The notes under the pieces are model-generated. The model ran no database searches. It had not been told where the DNA came from and saw only the letters and a list, made by a program, of their open reading frames with translations. The position numbers and the translations under genes were made by a program. 64,000 bases of DNA from Alkalihalophilus pseudofirmus (GTDB lineage: Bacteria > Bacillota > Bacilli > Bacillales > Bacillaceae_D). The stretch is taken from contig NZ_CP117835.1 in assembly GCF_029094545.1 (NCBI RefSeq), forward strand, positions 186,001 to 250,000, given 5' to 3'. Of this stretch, positions 17,380 through 26,618 are shown in pieces (position 1 is the stretch's first letter; every line of letters begins with the position of its first letter).

Positions 17380-18207
17380 ATGAATGTATCATTATGTACG
17401 ATTACGTTTAGACATCATTTGCACTCATTACAGGAGATTACGACTTGGGCGAGTGACCAAGGATTCAACGGCATTGAATTATGGGCGGTTCATGCTAAAA
17501 ATGCAATAGAGGATGCAGCATTTCATAAGAAGAATATGGCTGAAAAAGGGCTGGCCGTTAGTATGCTCAGTGATTACCTGCCGCTTAATCAGTCTGTCGA
17601 ACAATTAATAGAAACCACAGAAAGGAGAGCTAATTTACTAAAGCTTTGGGGTACAAATAAATTACGAACCTTTGCAGGACAAAAAGCAAGTGGAGAGGTA
17701 ACTGCAGAGGAAAGGAGTCATATTGTAAAGCAGCTCCAAGCCGTTTGTAGAAGTTTAGCAGTGCATAATCAACTCCTATTAATTGAAACACACCCTAATA
17801 CGCTGGCTGATACGCTTGAGTCAACGTTGCAATTAATAGAGGAAGTAGATCATCAAGCCCTGCGAATAAATTACGATGCTCTTCACATGTGGGAGGCAGG
17901 CGTGGATCCAGCTGCTGGTTTCATTGCGCTAGAACCGTATATCGAACATGTTCACTTAAAAAACATTACCTCAAGAGATCACTTAAGAGTATTTGCACCT
18001 GAAAATGTTTATGCTGCAGCTGGAACCCGGGAAGGAATGATTCCATTGTTTGAAGGATGTATCGATTATCAGAGGTTTTTCAGGCTATTGAGTGATTCTC
18101 TTGAGAAAGTTGAGGTCTCACTTGAATGGTTTGGAGAAGATGTATTTAGTGTGCTGACAAACGACCTAAGACAACTCCTGAAAGTGAATCAGAGGGTAGG
18201 AGTGTAA
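17380..18207 (+). CDS. asbF: 3-Dehydroshikimate dehydratase AsbF
   Basis: The 275-aa xylose-isomerase-like TIM barrel has probable metal ligands Glu136 (LLIETHP), Asp166 (INYDALH), His192 (EHVHLKN) and Glu249 (SLEWFGED). It makes 3,4-dihydroxybenzoate from 3-dehydroshikimate, the unusual catechol that marks petrobactin and distinguishes it from 2,3-DHB siderophores. It is the last gene of the operon, 19 nt after asbE with an ACGGAGG site. A bidirectional terminator follows. Confidence 0.93.
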   Translation: MNVSLCTITFRHHLHSLQEITTWASDQGFNGIELWAVHAKNAIEDAAFHKKNMAEKGLAVSMLSDYLPLNQSVEQLIETTERRANLLKLWGTNKLRTFAGQKASGEVTAEERSHIVKQLQAVCRSLAVHNQLLLIETHPNTLADTLESTLQLIEEVDHQALRINYDALHMWEAGVDPAAGFIALEPYIEHVHLKNITSRDHLRVFAPENVYAAAGTREGMIPLFEGCIDYQRFFRLLSDSLEKVEVSLEWFGEDVFSVLTNDLRQLLKVNQRVGV

Positions 18208-18221
18208 TTAAATATAATGAG

Positions 18222-18252
18222 AGAAGGAGGCCGCCAGTTGCAGCCTCCTTCT
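18222..18252. terminator. Bidirectional terminator after asbF
   Basis: Perfect 10-bp arms AGAAGGAGGC / GCCTCCTTCT lie between asbF and the convergent M20 gene. Confidence 0.85.
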
Positions 18253-18257
18253 ATTTA

Positions 18258-19454
18258 TTATCTATCCTCTCTAGCCACGGTACGATCAAACTCTTCTTTA
18301 ATTTCTTTTACATAAGCTGGGTTGGTTAATAAATCATAACCTGTTGCAGCTAGTGTTTTAATACCTAGAATCATCGCTTCAAATCCCCTAGAATCACCAG
18401 TGGCATCACGGAATCCTTCTGTATGGGCAGAATATGGACAATTCTCCATCTTGATGTAAGGGTGAATAGACGGTGCCACTTGGCTCACATTTCCCATATC
18501 TAGTGAGCCATGGTCTTGGTCTTTTAGAATTTCCTCTGGTGCAACACCAAGAGCTATAAGATTCTCGCAATAAAGCTCAGATAACGTTTCATTCGTCGTA
18601 AGGTTATCGTAGCTAAGTTCATGGTTTGAAATCTTGAATTCACATCCCGTAGCAAGAGCTGCTGCTTCCACACAACGCTTTACCTTTGCTGACGTTTCCT
18701 CTAGAACATGCTTTTCGTTTGCGCGTATATAAAATTGTGCTTGTGCTCTTGCCGGCACAACGTTCACCACATCTCCACCGTTTGTGATAATGCCATGAAT
18801 TCTCACATCATCAGGCAAGTGCTGTCTGAGAGAATTAATTAAATTAAACGTTTGTATAACTCCCTCTAGTGCATTTACGCCCTGATCCGGGCTTGCTGCT
18901 GCATGCGCCGGCTTGCCGTAAAAATCGAATTGTACAGCTTCCATTGCCATAGATGAGCCGCTTCTCTCATGAACACCAGAAGGGTGAACCATTAATGCAG
19001 CATCAAGGTCGTTTAGAAGTCCTTCATCGGCAAAGATCACTTTAGCTCCGTTCGTTTCTTCAGCTGGAGTGCCAAATACGATGACTTCACCTCCAAATTC
19101 AGCGACAGCTTCTTTTAGAGCAATGGCTGCACCAGTGCTCATCATTCCGATAAGGTTGTGTCCACAAGCATGTCCAATCTCAGGCAGGGCATCATATTCA
19201 GCAAAATAGCCAAGTGTAGGGCCTGGCTTTTTCGATTGGAATTTAGCGATGAAAGCCGTTTCTAAATCAGCGATATTCGTTTCTACTTCAAACCCATGGG
19301 TACGTAGTTCTTCAGTAAGAGCTTCCATTGCTTTAAATTCCTCGTTACCAAGCTCAGGGTTTTCCCAAATATAACGGCTGATTTGTATCCAGTTATCTTT
19401 GTGTCTTTCAACGATTTCAAAAAGAGTATCTTTGTTTAGAGCGTCCTTATTCAT
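18258..19454 (-). CDS. M20-family metal-dependent amidohydrolase
   Basis: The 398-aa protein has M20D-type metal-site strings EYDALPEIGHACGHN and GTPAEETNGAK and the dimerisation domain start GKPAHAAASPDQGVNALEG. Such enzymes cleave amide bonds of N-acyl amino acids, p-aminobenzoyl-glutamate (AbgB-like) or aminoacyl conjugates in the cytosol. Nothing nearby identifies the substrate. The start has GGAGATGCG-type sequence on the minus strand. It is a single gene between terminators. Confidence 0.87.
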   Translation of the reverse strand: MNKDALNKDTLFEIVERHKDNWIQISRYIWENPELGNEEFKAMEALTEELRTHGFEVETNIADLETAFIAKFQSKKPGPTLGYFAEYDALPEIGHACGHNLIGMMSTGAAIALKEAVAEFGGEVIVFGTPAEETNGAKVIFADEGLLNDLDAALMVHPSGVHERSGSSMAMEAVQFDFYGKPAHAAASPDQGVNALEGVIQTFNLINSLRQHLPDDVRIHGIITNGGDVVNVVPARAQAQFYIRANEKHVLEETSAKVKRCVEAAALATGCEFKISNHELSYDNLTTNETLSELYCENLIALGVAPEEILKDQDHGSLDMGNVSQVAPSIHPYIKMENCPYSAHTEGFRDATGDSRGFEAMILGIKTLAATGYDLLTNPAYVKEIKEEFDRTVAREDR

Positions 19455-19540
19455 ATTCGCATCTCCTTATATTTCCTTTTAGTTATCCTAGCTTCAGTTT
19501 AATAGAAATAAAAAAAGAAGCAAATCTTTCTATAAAAGGT

Positions 19541-19566
19541 GTTTAGACTTTTTAAAAAGCGGGTAT
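19541..19566 (+). promoter_or_regulatory. Sigma-B promoter before the 59-aa ORF
   Basis: GTTTAG (19541-19546), a 14-nt spacer, then GGGTAT (19561-19566) matches the sigma-B consensus GTTTAA-N12-14-GGGTAT with one mismatch. It lies about 37 nt before the start codon. Confidence 0.72.
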
Positions 19567-19602
19567 GAGTACACAAATAATTGTTGTAAGGTGTGAGGAG
19601 AC

Positions 19603-19782
19603 ATGAAAAGTCATAAGCATCATAACTTAGAGGATCCATTTGTTGCGACCATCCGTGATCCGCTGGTGAGGGAGCAGATAAAACAAATGCTCGAATCCTA
19701 TTATAGAGAGGGCTACCGTAAAGGCTTAGAAGAAGGCCTGCAAAAAAGAAAAGCCCCTATTGAAGAAGCGAAATTAGGCTAA
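19603..19782 (+). CDS. Small conserved-looking hydrophilic protein, putative sigma-B regulon member
   Basis: The 59-aa ORF starts ATG at 19603 behind a TGAGGAG site. It has a His-rich N-terminus (MKSHKHHN) and a Tyr/Gly-rich charged C-terminal helix (SYYREGYRKGLEEGLQKR). I do not recognise the family. A good ribosome site, a sigma-B promoter and a strong terminator right behind it argue that it is a real gene. Function is unknown; a general-stress role follows from the promoter only. Confidence 0.68.
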   Translation: MKSHKHHNLEDPFVATIRDPLVREQIKQMLESYYREGYRKGLEEGLQKRKAPIEEAKLG

Positions 19783-19793
19783 ATATAAAAGAG

Positions 19794-19822
19794 GCAGACT
19801 CATCAGCTGAGTCTGCTTTTGT
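19794..19822. terminator. Bidirectional terminator
   Basis: Arms GCAGACTCA / TGAGTCTGC with TTTTGTTTT lie between the 59-aa ORF and the convergent CBS-ACT gene. Confidence 0.85.
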
Positions 19823-19823
19823 T

Positions 19824-20456
19824 TTATTCAATTTCTAAAATGCGAAATCCATGCTTTTCAATTTCTGAGGTGACATTATCAAGGTGAGGAGATTTTTCTA
19901 TCTTTATTAGAATCCGGCGAAGATAGGAAGAATCCGCTTCAAATGCGATATCGGATATGATATTAATATCATACTTATGTAGAATTTTTGTGATCGTATG
20001 TAGGGTGCCGGATTGATTATGAACCCCGATCAGAATACGTGTGCCATCAACACCTACCCCGAAACAATCTTCAAGTGTACGCTCTATGAATGAACGTTTA
20101 ACAATCCCCACAAATATTCCGTTATCTAATACAGGAACAAACGGATATCTTACAATAATGGGAAGAAAATCTTCAAAGTGGCTTGTATGAAGATCAACGC
20201 TTTCATTTGCGCTGACATCAATACAGTTAGAAATTTCATGCTCATAAAGGCTGGTAAGAGTCATTCCATCATCTTGAGTTTCCATATACTCTAAAATAGA
20301 TCTTTTGCTCAAAATACCAAGGTAGGAGCCTTCTTCACTCACCACTGGTAAACTGTAGTGAGAGCCTTGCATCAAAGATAGAGCCTCTTTAATCGTTATT
20401 GAAGACTGAAGTAACGTTAATTCATCTTTTGGAGTAAGACAGTTTCGGATAAACAT
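19824..20456 (-). CDS. CBS-pair + ACT domain protein (AcuB-like)
   Basis: The 210-aa protein has two CBS motifs (about 5-60 and 75-135) and a C-terminal ACT domain (about 140-210; RILIGVHNQSGTLHTITKILHKYDINI). Length and architecture match B. subtilis AcuB, implicated in acetoin use, but acuA and acuC are not beside it. CBS pairs usually bind adenosine nucleotides and ACT domains amino acids, so it is probably a regulatory sensor. It diverges from the NCS1 permease gene over 97 bp. Confidence 0.78.
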   Translation of the reverse strand: MFIRNCLTPKDELTLLQSSITIKEALSLMQGSHYSLPVVSEEGSYLGILSKRSILEYMETQDDGMTLTSLYEHEISNCIDVSANESVDLHTSHFEDFLPIIVRYPFVPVLDNGIFVGIVKRSFIERTLEDCFGVGVDGTRILIGVHNQSGTLHTITKILHKYDINIISDIAFEADSSYLRRILIKIEKSPHLDNVTSEIEKHGFRILEIE

Positions 20457-20553
20457 AAAAATCCCCCCAGGTTGTATAATGTATGTCTATTATACTTTGT
20501 TTTGAGTTGTTATAATATCATAATTTTCAGATTTATTTTCGGGGGAGAAGGGA

Positions 20554-21948
20554 ATGGGAAACGTGGGGCAGGAACGAGAGAGTCAAACTTTACATAAATC
20601 ATCTAAGCCATTGGTTGAACGATATGGACTCGAGGCGGTGCCTAGAGAATTACAAACCACCAAGGCATTACAATATACTTTTATTCAAATGGCCGTCTCA
20701 GTTAATGCAGGTAATGTATTGGTTCCTGCTTTAGCAGTGACAGCAGGGGGGCTCACATTTATTCAAGCTGTCTTCTCCACAGTAATAGGAGCAGCGTTAG
20801 CTTTCTTATTTGTCTCATTTCTATCATTGCCAGGAGCAAAATACGGCATTCCAGCCCAATATTCAATACGAGCTATTCTGGGATATAAGGGAGCGCGTTA
20901 TGTAGCCTCTCCTATACGGACACTTACCTCTATGTATTGGTTTGCTGTGCAAACAATAGGAGGAGCTTATTTACTAAAAGAACTGATTCTACGATCTTTT
21001 AATATAAATGTACCTTTTCTGCTCATCGCCATGATTGCAGCTACAATTATGGCCGTATTAGCGTTAATAGGGTTTGATGCGGTAAAAAGAGCAGCTAACT
21101 ATTTCTTGCCTTTTCTTTTTGTTGGTGGTTTGGTCATGTTGTACCTCCTTGTAACAAGTGAAGTAGAGGGCAAGAATTTCTCTTTTCTTATTAGTGCCGC
21201 TGAGCACTCCTATTCTTTTGAAACAGTGACAATGATGTTGTTCTTTGCAAGTCTCGCTTTCGTTCAATATATATCTGGGGTAAGTGCAGCTTCTGATATG
21301 GCTCGCTATGCAAAGAGTGGAAAACATGCATTTACTGGATTATTTATCGGAAATACTGGCGGCTTCTTTTTAACTGCAATCCTTGGTGCCTACACAGCCG
21401 CTTTAACTGGTGAAGTTAATCCATATGTAGTATCGAGTCAATTGACCGACTCACCAATTTTTTTATTCCTTATTTTAGTGGCTTCCATTGCATCGATGGT
21501 GATGATAAATATCAGTAATGCCTATACTGGTGGATATAGTTTACTAAACAGTATCCCGAGTCTTGGCAGGGTGAGAAGTGCTTTGTTGTTTGGGGCTTGT
21601 GCAGTCACATTAAGTGCCTTTCCGGCTCTTGTAAATGAAGCGCAGTTATATATCTCTTATTTAGGAGTGCTTATTATTCCTCTTTCAGCTGTAATTGTAG
21701 CTGACTTTTTATCTTTGAAAAAGTTAACGTTTGAAGAAGAAGATTTTAGAAAGTTAGCAGAGAACAGCTACCGGTATAATAAATCAGGATTGATTGTATC
21801 TGCACTTGGAGCTGGAATCTATATAATCATACCTGATCACTGGTCCCCAGGGTTTATGACCTTTATAGTGACAGGTCTTGTCTACCTCTTCACGGCTCAC
21901 TACATTCATAGAAAAGAAGTTAGACACCCTAATACACGGGTAAGCTAA
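20554..21948 (+). CDS. NCS1-family cytosine/purine permease
   Basis: The 464-aa membrane protein has about 12 helices and the NCS1 nucleobase-cation symporter pattern (ALQYTFIQMAVSVNAGNVLVPA near the N-terminus, ISNAYTGGYSLLNSIPS in the middle). It should import cytosine, a purine or a related base. The start ATG at 20554 has GGGGGAGAAGGG upstream. It is alone in its transcription unit. The substrate is not determined by context. Confidence 0.82.
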   Translation: MGNVGQERESQTLHKSSKPLVERYGLEAVPRELQTTKALQYTFIQMAVSVNAGNVLVPALAVTAGGLTFIQAVFSTVIGAALAFLFVSFLSLPGAKYGIPAQYSIRAILGYKGARYVASPIRTLTSMYWFAVQTIGGAYLLKELILRSFNINVPFLLIAMIAATIMAVLALIGFDAVKRAANYFLPFLFVGGLVMLYLLVTSEVEGKNFSFLISAAEHSYSFETVTMMLFFASLAFVQYISGVSAASDMARYAKSGKHAFTGLFIGNTGGFFLTAILGAYTAALTGEVNPYVVSSQLTDSPIFLFLILVASIASMVMINISNAYTGGYSLLNSIPSLGRVRSALLFGACAVTLSAFPALVNEAQLYISYLGVLIIPLSAVIVADFLSLKKLTFEEEDFRKLAENSYRYNKSGLIVSALGAGIYIIIPDHWSPGFMTFIVTGLVYLFTAHYIHRKEVRHPNTRVS

Positions 21949-22024
21949 ATGGATCAAGGCGTCTGCGTTGTTGTTTTCTTAATGTGATTCTATAATTTAA
22001 CTAAGATAGACAAGGGGGATTAAA

Positions 22025-22726
22025 ATGAAAATTGAAGTGTGGTCGGATTTTGTATGTCCGTTTTGCTACATTGGCAAACGTCGATTAGAAAAGGCTTTGG
22101 AGCAATTTGAGGATAGAAATGAAGTAGAGTTAATCTTTCGCAGCTATCAGCTAGACCCAGATGCAGAGCGTAACAGTGAAGATCATTTATACGATGTATT
22201 AGCCAAAAAATATGGAATGACTAGAGAGAAAGCAAAAGAAATGAGTGATCAAGTGGCTATGCAAGCGAAAGAAGAAGGGTTAGTATTTAACTTCGATACA
22301 TCCATTCGTACAAATACAGCTGATGCCCACAGGCTTGCCCATTTTGCTTATGAACAAGGAAAGGGGCTTGAAGTAACGGAGAGACTGTTAAAGGCTTACT
22401 TTACTGACTCCCTGCACATAGGTGACCGCGGCACCTTAAGCAAACTGGCAGCTGAAGCAGGGGTAGATAAGGAAGAAGCAGAGGAACTGCTATCAAGTGA
22501 TCGGTTTAAGGATATAGTTGAGAAAGATCAGCAGGAGGGAATGACACTTGGAGTCAAAGGAGTTCCTTTCTTTGTATTTGAGAGAAAGTATGCTGTGTCA
22601 GGAGCGCAGCCAACTCACGTATTTTTAGATGTATTACAAAAAGTAAAGGAAGAAGCTGCGGTAGATATTTCTACTGAGCAAGAAGTTAGTGATAATGATT
22701 GTTCAGATGGTACATGTAATGTATAA
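22025..22726 (+). CDS. DsbA-family oxidoreductase (FrnE-like)
   Basis: The 233-aa protein has a thioredoxin fold with a helical insertion; the active site CPFC is at residues 11-14 (SDFVCPFCYIGKRRLE), and the cis-Pro loop is GVKGVPFFVF. There is no signal peptide, so it is cytoplasmic, as in FrnE-type proteins linked to redox stress and disulfide isomerisation. The C-terminal tail carries two more cysteines (CSDGTC). AAGGGGGATT precedes the ATG. It has its own terminator. Confidence 0.87.
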   Translation: MKIEVWSDFVCPFCYIGKRRLEKALEQFEDRNEVELIFRSYQLDPDAERNSEDHLYDVLAKKYGMTREKAKEMSDQVAMQAKEEGLVFNFDTSIRTNTADAHRLAHFAYEQGKGLEVTERLLKAYFTDSLHIGDRGTLSKLAAEAGVDKEEAEELLSSDRFKDIVEKDQQEGMTLGVKGVPFFVFERKYAVSGAQPTHVFLDVLQKVKEEAAVDISTEQEVSDNDCSDGTCNV

Positions 22727-22742
22727 GTGAACTGTCGTCAGA

Positions 22743-22771
22743 AGCTCTGTATTCATGCAGAGCTTTTTTAT
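22743..22771 (+). terminator. Terminator after the DsbA-like gene
   Basis: Arms AGCTCTG / CAGAGCT are followed by TTTTTTATTTTG. Confidence 0.82.
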
Positions 22772-22864
22772 TTTGATTATTAGTAATTGACATGAGAAAA
22801 TTTTCGTGGTAATTTAAGTTTACTATTCTGATTAATTTACTTGGTTTTAAGGAGGCTTATTGCA

Positions 22865-23752
22865 TTGAAAAAATTATTATCATTGATGACTGCACTTATT
22901 TTGATATTGGTATTGGCTGCTTGCGGCGCAACGGAAGATTCAGAGCAAGATAATGAAGAAGTGACAGATAACGAAGAAACAACTGGTGAAAGTGAAGATA
23001 CTTCTTGGACGGAAGTTGAAGAGGCTGGAAAGTTAGTAGTGGGTACATCTGGAACATATGCACCGATTACGTATTATAACGAAAGTAATGAGTTAACAGG
23101 GTTTGAAGTAGAGCTTGTCAAAGAGGTAGCAGATAAATTAGGTCTTGAAATTGAATTTAATACAATGGACTTTGATGGGATTCTTCCTTCATTACGAAAT
23201 GGTCAAATTGATGTAGCAGCACATGATTTTGCGATTACTGAAGAACGTAAGGAAACATTTGATTTTGTCATTCCTCATAAATATTCTTACGGATCGGTTG
23301 TAGTAAGGGCTGAAGATGCTGATCGCTTTAGTGACGCTTATGATTTAGAAGGTGTAGATGTGGCACTTGGTTCACTAACAAGTAATTATGCAATTTTTGC
23401 TGATAATATTGGGGCAAATGGAACAGCTTATGATGGTGGAACAGAGGCTATTTTACGTGATGTTATGAACGGAAATACGGATGCCTACCTAAACGATCGT
23501 TTAGTCCTGCAACGTACGCTTGATGAATTTGGTGATGACCGCCTAGTAGTGGCTGATCAAGTGAAATATCATGCAACAGAAAGTGCAATGGCTGTGTTAA
23601 AAGGGAATACTGCTCTTAAAGAGAAACTAGATGAGGCTGTACAAGAGTTAATTGAAGACGGTACAGTAGCGCGTTTGTCTGAGGAGTTTCTTGGTGAGGA
23701 TGTTTCTGAGCCTGTTGATGAATCAGAAGTCGTGGGTCTAGACGGAGAATAA
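22865..23752 (+). CDS. Amino-acid ABC transporter substrate-binding lipoprotein (cystine/polar amino acid type)
   Basis: The 295-aa precursor starts at TTG 22865, 8 nt after AAGGAGG; an earlier TTG at 22841 overlaps that site and is rejected. It has a lipobox VLAAC, an acidic linker, then the family-3 binding fold (GKLVVGTSGTYAPITYYNE, NTMDFDGILPSLRNGQIDV). It delivers an amino acid to the permease and ATPase encoded next. Cystine is my preferred substrate because of the methionine transporter and SAM riboswitch just downstream, but glutamine or other polar amino acids are possible. Confidence 0.85.
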   Translation: MKKLLSLMTALILILVLAACGATEDSEQDNEEVTDNEETTGESEDTSWTEVEEAGKLVVGTSGTYAPITYYNESNELTGFEVELVKEVADKLGLEIEFNTMDFDGILPSLRNGQIDVAAHDFAITEERKETFDFVIPHKYSYGSVVVRAEDADRFSDAYDLEGVDVALGSLTSNYAIFADNIGANGTAYDGGTEAILRDVMNGNTDAYLNDRLVLQRTLDEFGDDRLVVADQVKYHATESAMAVLKGNTALKEKLDEAVQELIEDGTVARLSEEFLGEDVSEPVDESEVVGLDGE

Positions 23753-23762
23753 GCCAGGATTT

Positions 23763-23798
23763 GAAATACAAAGGACCTTCCTTTGTATTTCTTTTTTT
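23763..23798 (+). terminator. Intra-operon terminator between binding protein and permease
   Basis: A 13-bp perfect stem GAAATACAAAGGA / TCCTTTGTATTTC plus TTTTTTT lies between the first and second genes of the transporter. It probably lets the binding protein be made in excess over the membrane parts. Confidence 0.82.
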
Positions 23799-23824
23799 GA
23801 GAACTTTAATAAAGGAGGGGTAGT

Positions 23825-24526
23825 ATGCTTGAATGGTTTAATCAAATTCAGTGGGAGTATTTATATGACCCGGAACTTGCGATGAATTCACTTCCTTTTT
23901 TACTAGAAGGTTTAAAGGTAACGATGATTATCGCTCTATTTAGTATGGTTTTTGCCCTCATTTTAGGATTACTCTTAGGAATTGCTCGGATGTCAAAGTT
24001 CTGGTTTATCAGATGGCCTGCAAGAATTTATATTTCATTTATGAGGGGAACACCTTTACTTGTATTTATCTTTATCCTTTATTATGGTATCCCGGTACTA
24101 GGGGTTGAATTTAAGAGTGCCATTGTTGCAGGGATTGTTGGAATCAGTCTTAACTTTGCTGCTTACAATGCCGAAGTGGTTAGATCAGCCATCATGTCCG
24201 TTCCGCGTGGCCAATGGGAGGCAGCTGCTTCATTGCAAATGAGTTATATTCAAACATTAAGAAGGGTCATTATCCCGCAGGCAACACGAATTGCCTTGCC
24301 GCCTACTTTTAATATTTTTATGGACATCGTAAAAGGTACTTCCCTTGCGTCCGTTATTACTGTCCAAGAATTATTGTACAGCTCAAGACTTGTGGCTGGC
24401 CGTACGTTTGATAGTATGACGATGTATATAACAGCCGCTCTTATTTATTGGGCGGTATGTATTATTATCGGTTATTTCCAAGAAAGATTAGAGAAGAGAT
24501 ATAATCGTTATTTAAGTAAGCGATAA
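23825..24526 (+). CDS. Amino-acid ABC transporter permease
   Basis: The 233-aa protein has about five membrane helices and the HisM/GlnP signature ([23 protein letters not shown] and the EAA loop [15 protein letters not shown]). It forms the homodimeric channel for the preceding binding protein. AAAGGAGGGG precedes the ATG. The ATPase gene follows after 13 nt. Confidence 0.9.
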   Translation: MLEWFNQIQWEYLYDPELAMNSLPFLLEGLKVTMIIALFSMVFALILGLLLGIARMSKFWFIRWPARIYISFMRGTPLLVFIFILYYGIPVLGVEFKSAIVAGIVGISLNFAAYNAEVVRSAIMSVPRGQWEAAASLQMSYIQTLRRVIIPQATRIALPPTFNIFMDIVKGTSLASVITVQELLYSSRLVAGRTFDSMTMYITAALIYWAVCIIIGYFQERLEKRYNRYLSKR

Positions 24527-24539
24527 AGGAGGACTCAAA

Positions 24540-25280
24540 ATGATTAATGTATCTAAGCTTAACAAAAAGTTTGACGAGAATACCGTTTTAGAGTCCATCG
24601 ACTTTTCGGTTGAGAAGGGAGAAGTGGTTTGTTTAATAGGGCCTTCAGGTTCTGGTAAAACAACGCTTCTTCGCTGCTTAAATGTGTTAGAACTGCCTAA
24701 TAGCGGTACGATCACAATAGGTGAGAAAAAAATAGAATTTGGAGCAAAGAATGTTTCCAAAAAAGATATAAGTGAGCTGCGTGCTTATAGCGGGATGGTC
24801 TTTCAAGGCTTTCATCTCTTTCCGCACAAAACGGTCATGGAAAATATCATAGAGGCTCCTTTAACCGTTAAAAAAGCTAGAAAGAATACAGTTCTTGCAG
24901 ATGGTGAGAAATTGTTAAGGAAAGTAGGTATGTTTGAACATAAGGATAAGTATCCAGATGCATTATCAGGAGGGCAGCAGCAGCGTGTGGCTATAGCTAG
25001 AGCCCTAATGATGAATCCTGATGTCATGTTGTTTGATGAGCCAACTTCAGCACTAGACCCGCAGCTCGTGGGTGAAGTGTTAAGGGTGATTGAAGAACTG
25101 GCTAAAGAAGGGCAGACGATGGTAATCGTAACGCATGAAATGAATTTTGCAAAACGAGTGGCTGATAAAGTATTTTTTATGGATGGCGGATTCATAGTAG
25201 AGGAAGGTAAGGCAAGAGAGCTGCTTGAACATCCAAAAGAGGCCCGTACAAGAGAATTTTTACAGCTGTTAGGTGAATAA
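24540..25280 (+). CDS. Amino-acid ABC transporter ATP-binding protein
   Basis: The 246-aa ABC ATPase has Walker [10 protein letters not shown] (about 32-40), signature LSGGQQQR, Walker [14 protein letters not shown] and the switch His (IVTHEM). It is a GlnQ/TcyC-type subunit that powers the permease encoded just upstream. AAAGGAGG lies before the ATG. No dedicated terminator is evident before the SAM riboswitch region. Confidence 0.92.
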   Translation: MINVSKLNKKFDENTVLESIDFSVEKGEVVCLIGPSGSGKTTLLRCLNVLELPNSGTITIGEKKIEFGAKNVSKKDISELRAYSGMVFQGFHLFPHKTVMENIIEAPLTVKKARKNTVLADGEKLLRKVGMFEHKDKYPDALSGGQQQRVAIARALMMNPDVMLFDEPTSALDPQLVGEVLRVIEELAKEGQTMVIVTHEMNFAKRVADKVFFMDGGFIVEEGKARELLEHPKEARTREFLQLLGE

Positions 25281-25354
25281 ATCATTAACCTATTGACAAT
25301 TCTTTAATCCTTTATTATGATGAAATAACTTAGAAAATTTGAATAGTTTAAAAA

Positions 25355-25516
25355 CTCTTATCAAGAGCGACCGAGGGACAGGCCCTATGACGTCCGGCAA
25401 CCTCTAAGTTTATACTTAGTCGGTGCTAAATCCTGCAGAGCTATGGCTCTGAAAGATAAGAGGTGCGATCTTAATTGTCAAACCTCTTTCTGAATAGGAA
25501 GAGGTTTTTATTTTTG
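25355..25516 (+). promoter_or_regulatory. SAM-I (S-box) riboswitch with terminator
   Basis: The S-box core is unmistakable: P1 arms CTCTTATC (25355-25362) and GATAAGAG (25455-25462) enclose AGAGCGACCGAGGGACAGG, CCTATGACGTCCGGCAACC and GGTGCTAAATCCTGCAG. A terminator stem (AACCTCTTTC / GGAAGAGGTT, 25481-25507) with a T run follows. It should shut off metNIQ when S-adenosylmethionine is plentiful. Confidence 0.97.
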
Positions 25517-25604
25517 TTTTTACGGAAGTGGATAAGAACTAGAACCAACGTTTTTATAAAGTTGAGTTTTCAAATAAGATTACTTAGTTTCTGAGGTGGA
25601 AATC

Positions 25605-26618
25605 ATGATAGAGATCAAGAATGTCATCAAAGAATATAAAACAAAAAAGGGCCTGATTAAAGGTGTGGATAATGTCAGCCTTGAGATTGAAAAAGGAGAA
25701 ATTTTCGGGATTGTCGGATATAGCGGGGCAGGAAAAAGCTCACTTTTACGCTGCCTTAACCTAATGGAGAAGCCAACCTCAGGGGAAATTTATGTAGATG
25801 GGGTGAACCTAGTCTCATTAAAAGCTAGTAAATTGCGAGAGGCTAGACAGAAAATAGGAATGATCTTTCAACATTTTTATCTCGCATCATCTAAAACGGT
25901 ATTTGATAATGTCTTTTTCGCCTTAAAGGCTGCTGGAAAATCAAAAGCTGAAAGTGAAAAGAAAGTTCTAGAATTACTTGATTTAGTCGGCCTTTCTGAT
26001 AAAACGCAGCACTACCCGAGCCAGTTAAGCGGCGGTCAAAAACAGAGAGTCGGTATTGCAAGAGCGCTGGCAAATGATCCAAAGGTTCTCCTTTGTGATG
26101 AAGCAACCTCTGCCCTTGATCCAAGCACAACCCAGTCCATCTTAAAACTGTTAAAGAGTATAAACGAAAAGCTAGGTCTTACGATTGTTCTCATCACGCA
26201 TGAGATGGAAGTGGTAAAAGAGATATGTGACCGAATGGCTGTGATGGAAAACGGGAAGGTCATCGAGCTTGGAAGTGTGTATCAACTGTTTGCTAAGCCA
26301 AAAGAAAAGCTGACAAAAGAATTTATCGATGGCGTCATGCAGTTTAAGCTCCCGCAAACATTAATGAACACATGCCAAGGCACAATCATAAAAATTCATT
26401 TTCAAGGTGATGTGGCACACGAATCCGTTGTTTCTGATGTATTAAAAGGGTTTGATGTAAAAGGAAATATACTGCACGGGAAAATTGAATACATCAAAGA
26501 AGTGCCGCTCGGGGTCTTCATTATGGAACTGATAGGGGACCAAGAAGAGATTAATAAGGTTATCTCTTACTTAGATGAAAAAGCGGTCGGGGTGGAGGTG
26601 ATCACGAATGACAATTGA
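25605..26618 (+). CDS. metN: Methionine ABC transporter ATP-binding protein MetN
   Basis: The 337-aa ATPase has Walker A GYSGAGKSS, signature LSGGQKQR, Walker B VLLCDEATSALDP, and after about residue 260 the extra NIL/ACT-type regulatory domain typical of MetN, which senses cytosolic methionine. A GTG at 25596 is in frame, but GAGGTGG sits there and ATG 25605 is 5 nt behind, so I take the ATG. The upstream S-box and downstream MetI and MetQ confirm the role. Confidence 0.95.
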   Translation: MIEIKNVIKEYKTKKGLIKGVDNVSLEIEKGEIFGIVGYSGAGKSSLLRCLNLMEKPTSGEIYVDGVNLVSLKASKLREARQKIGMIFQHFYLASSKTVFDNVFFALKAAGKSKAESEKKVLELLDLVGLSDKTQHYPSQLSGGQKQRVGIARALANDPKVLLCDEATSALDPSTTQSILKLLKSINEKLGLTIVLITHEMEVVKEICDRMAVMENGKVIELGSVYQLFAKPKEKLTKEFIDGVMQFKLPQTLMNTCQGTIIKIHFQGDVAHESVVSDVLKGFDVKGNILHGKIEYIKEVPLGVFIMELIGDQEEINKVISYLDEKAVGVEVITNDN

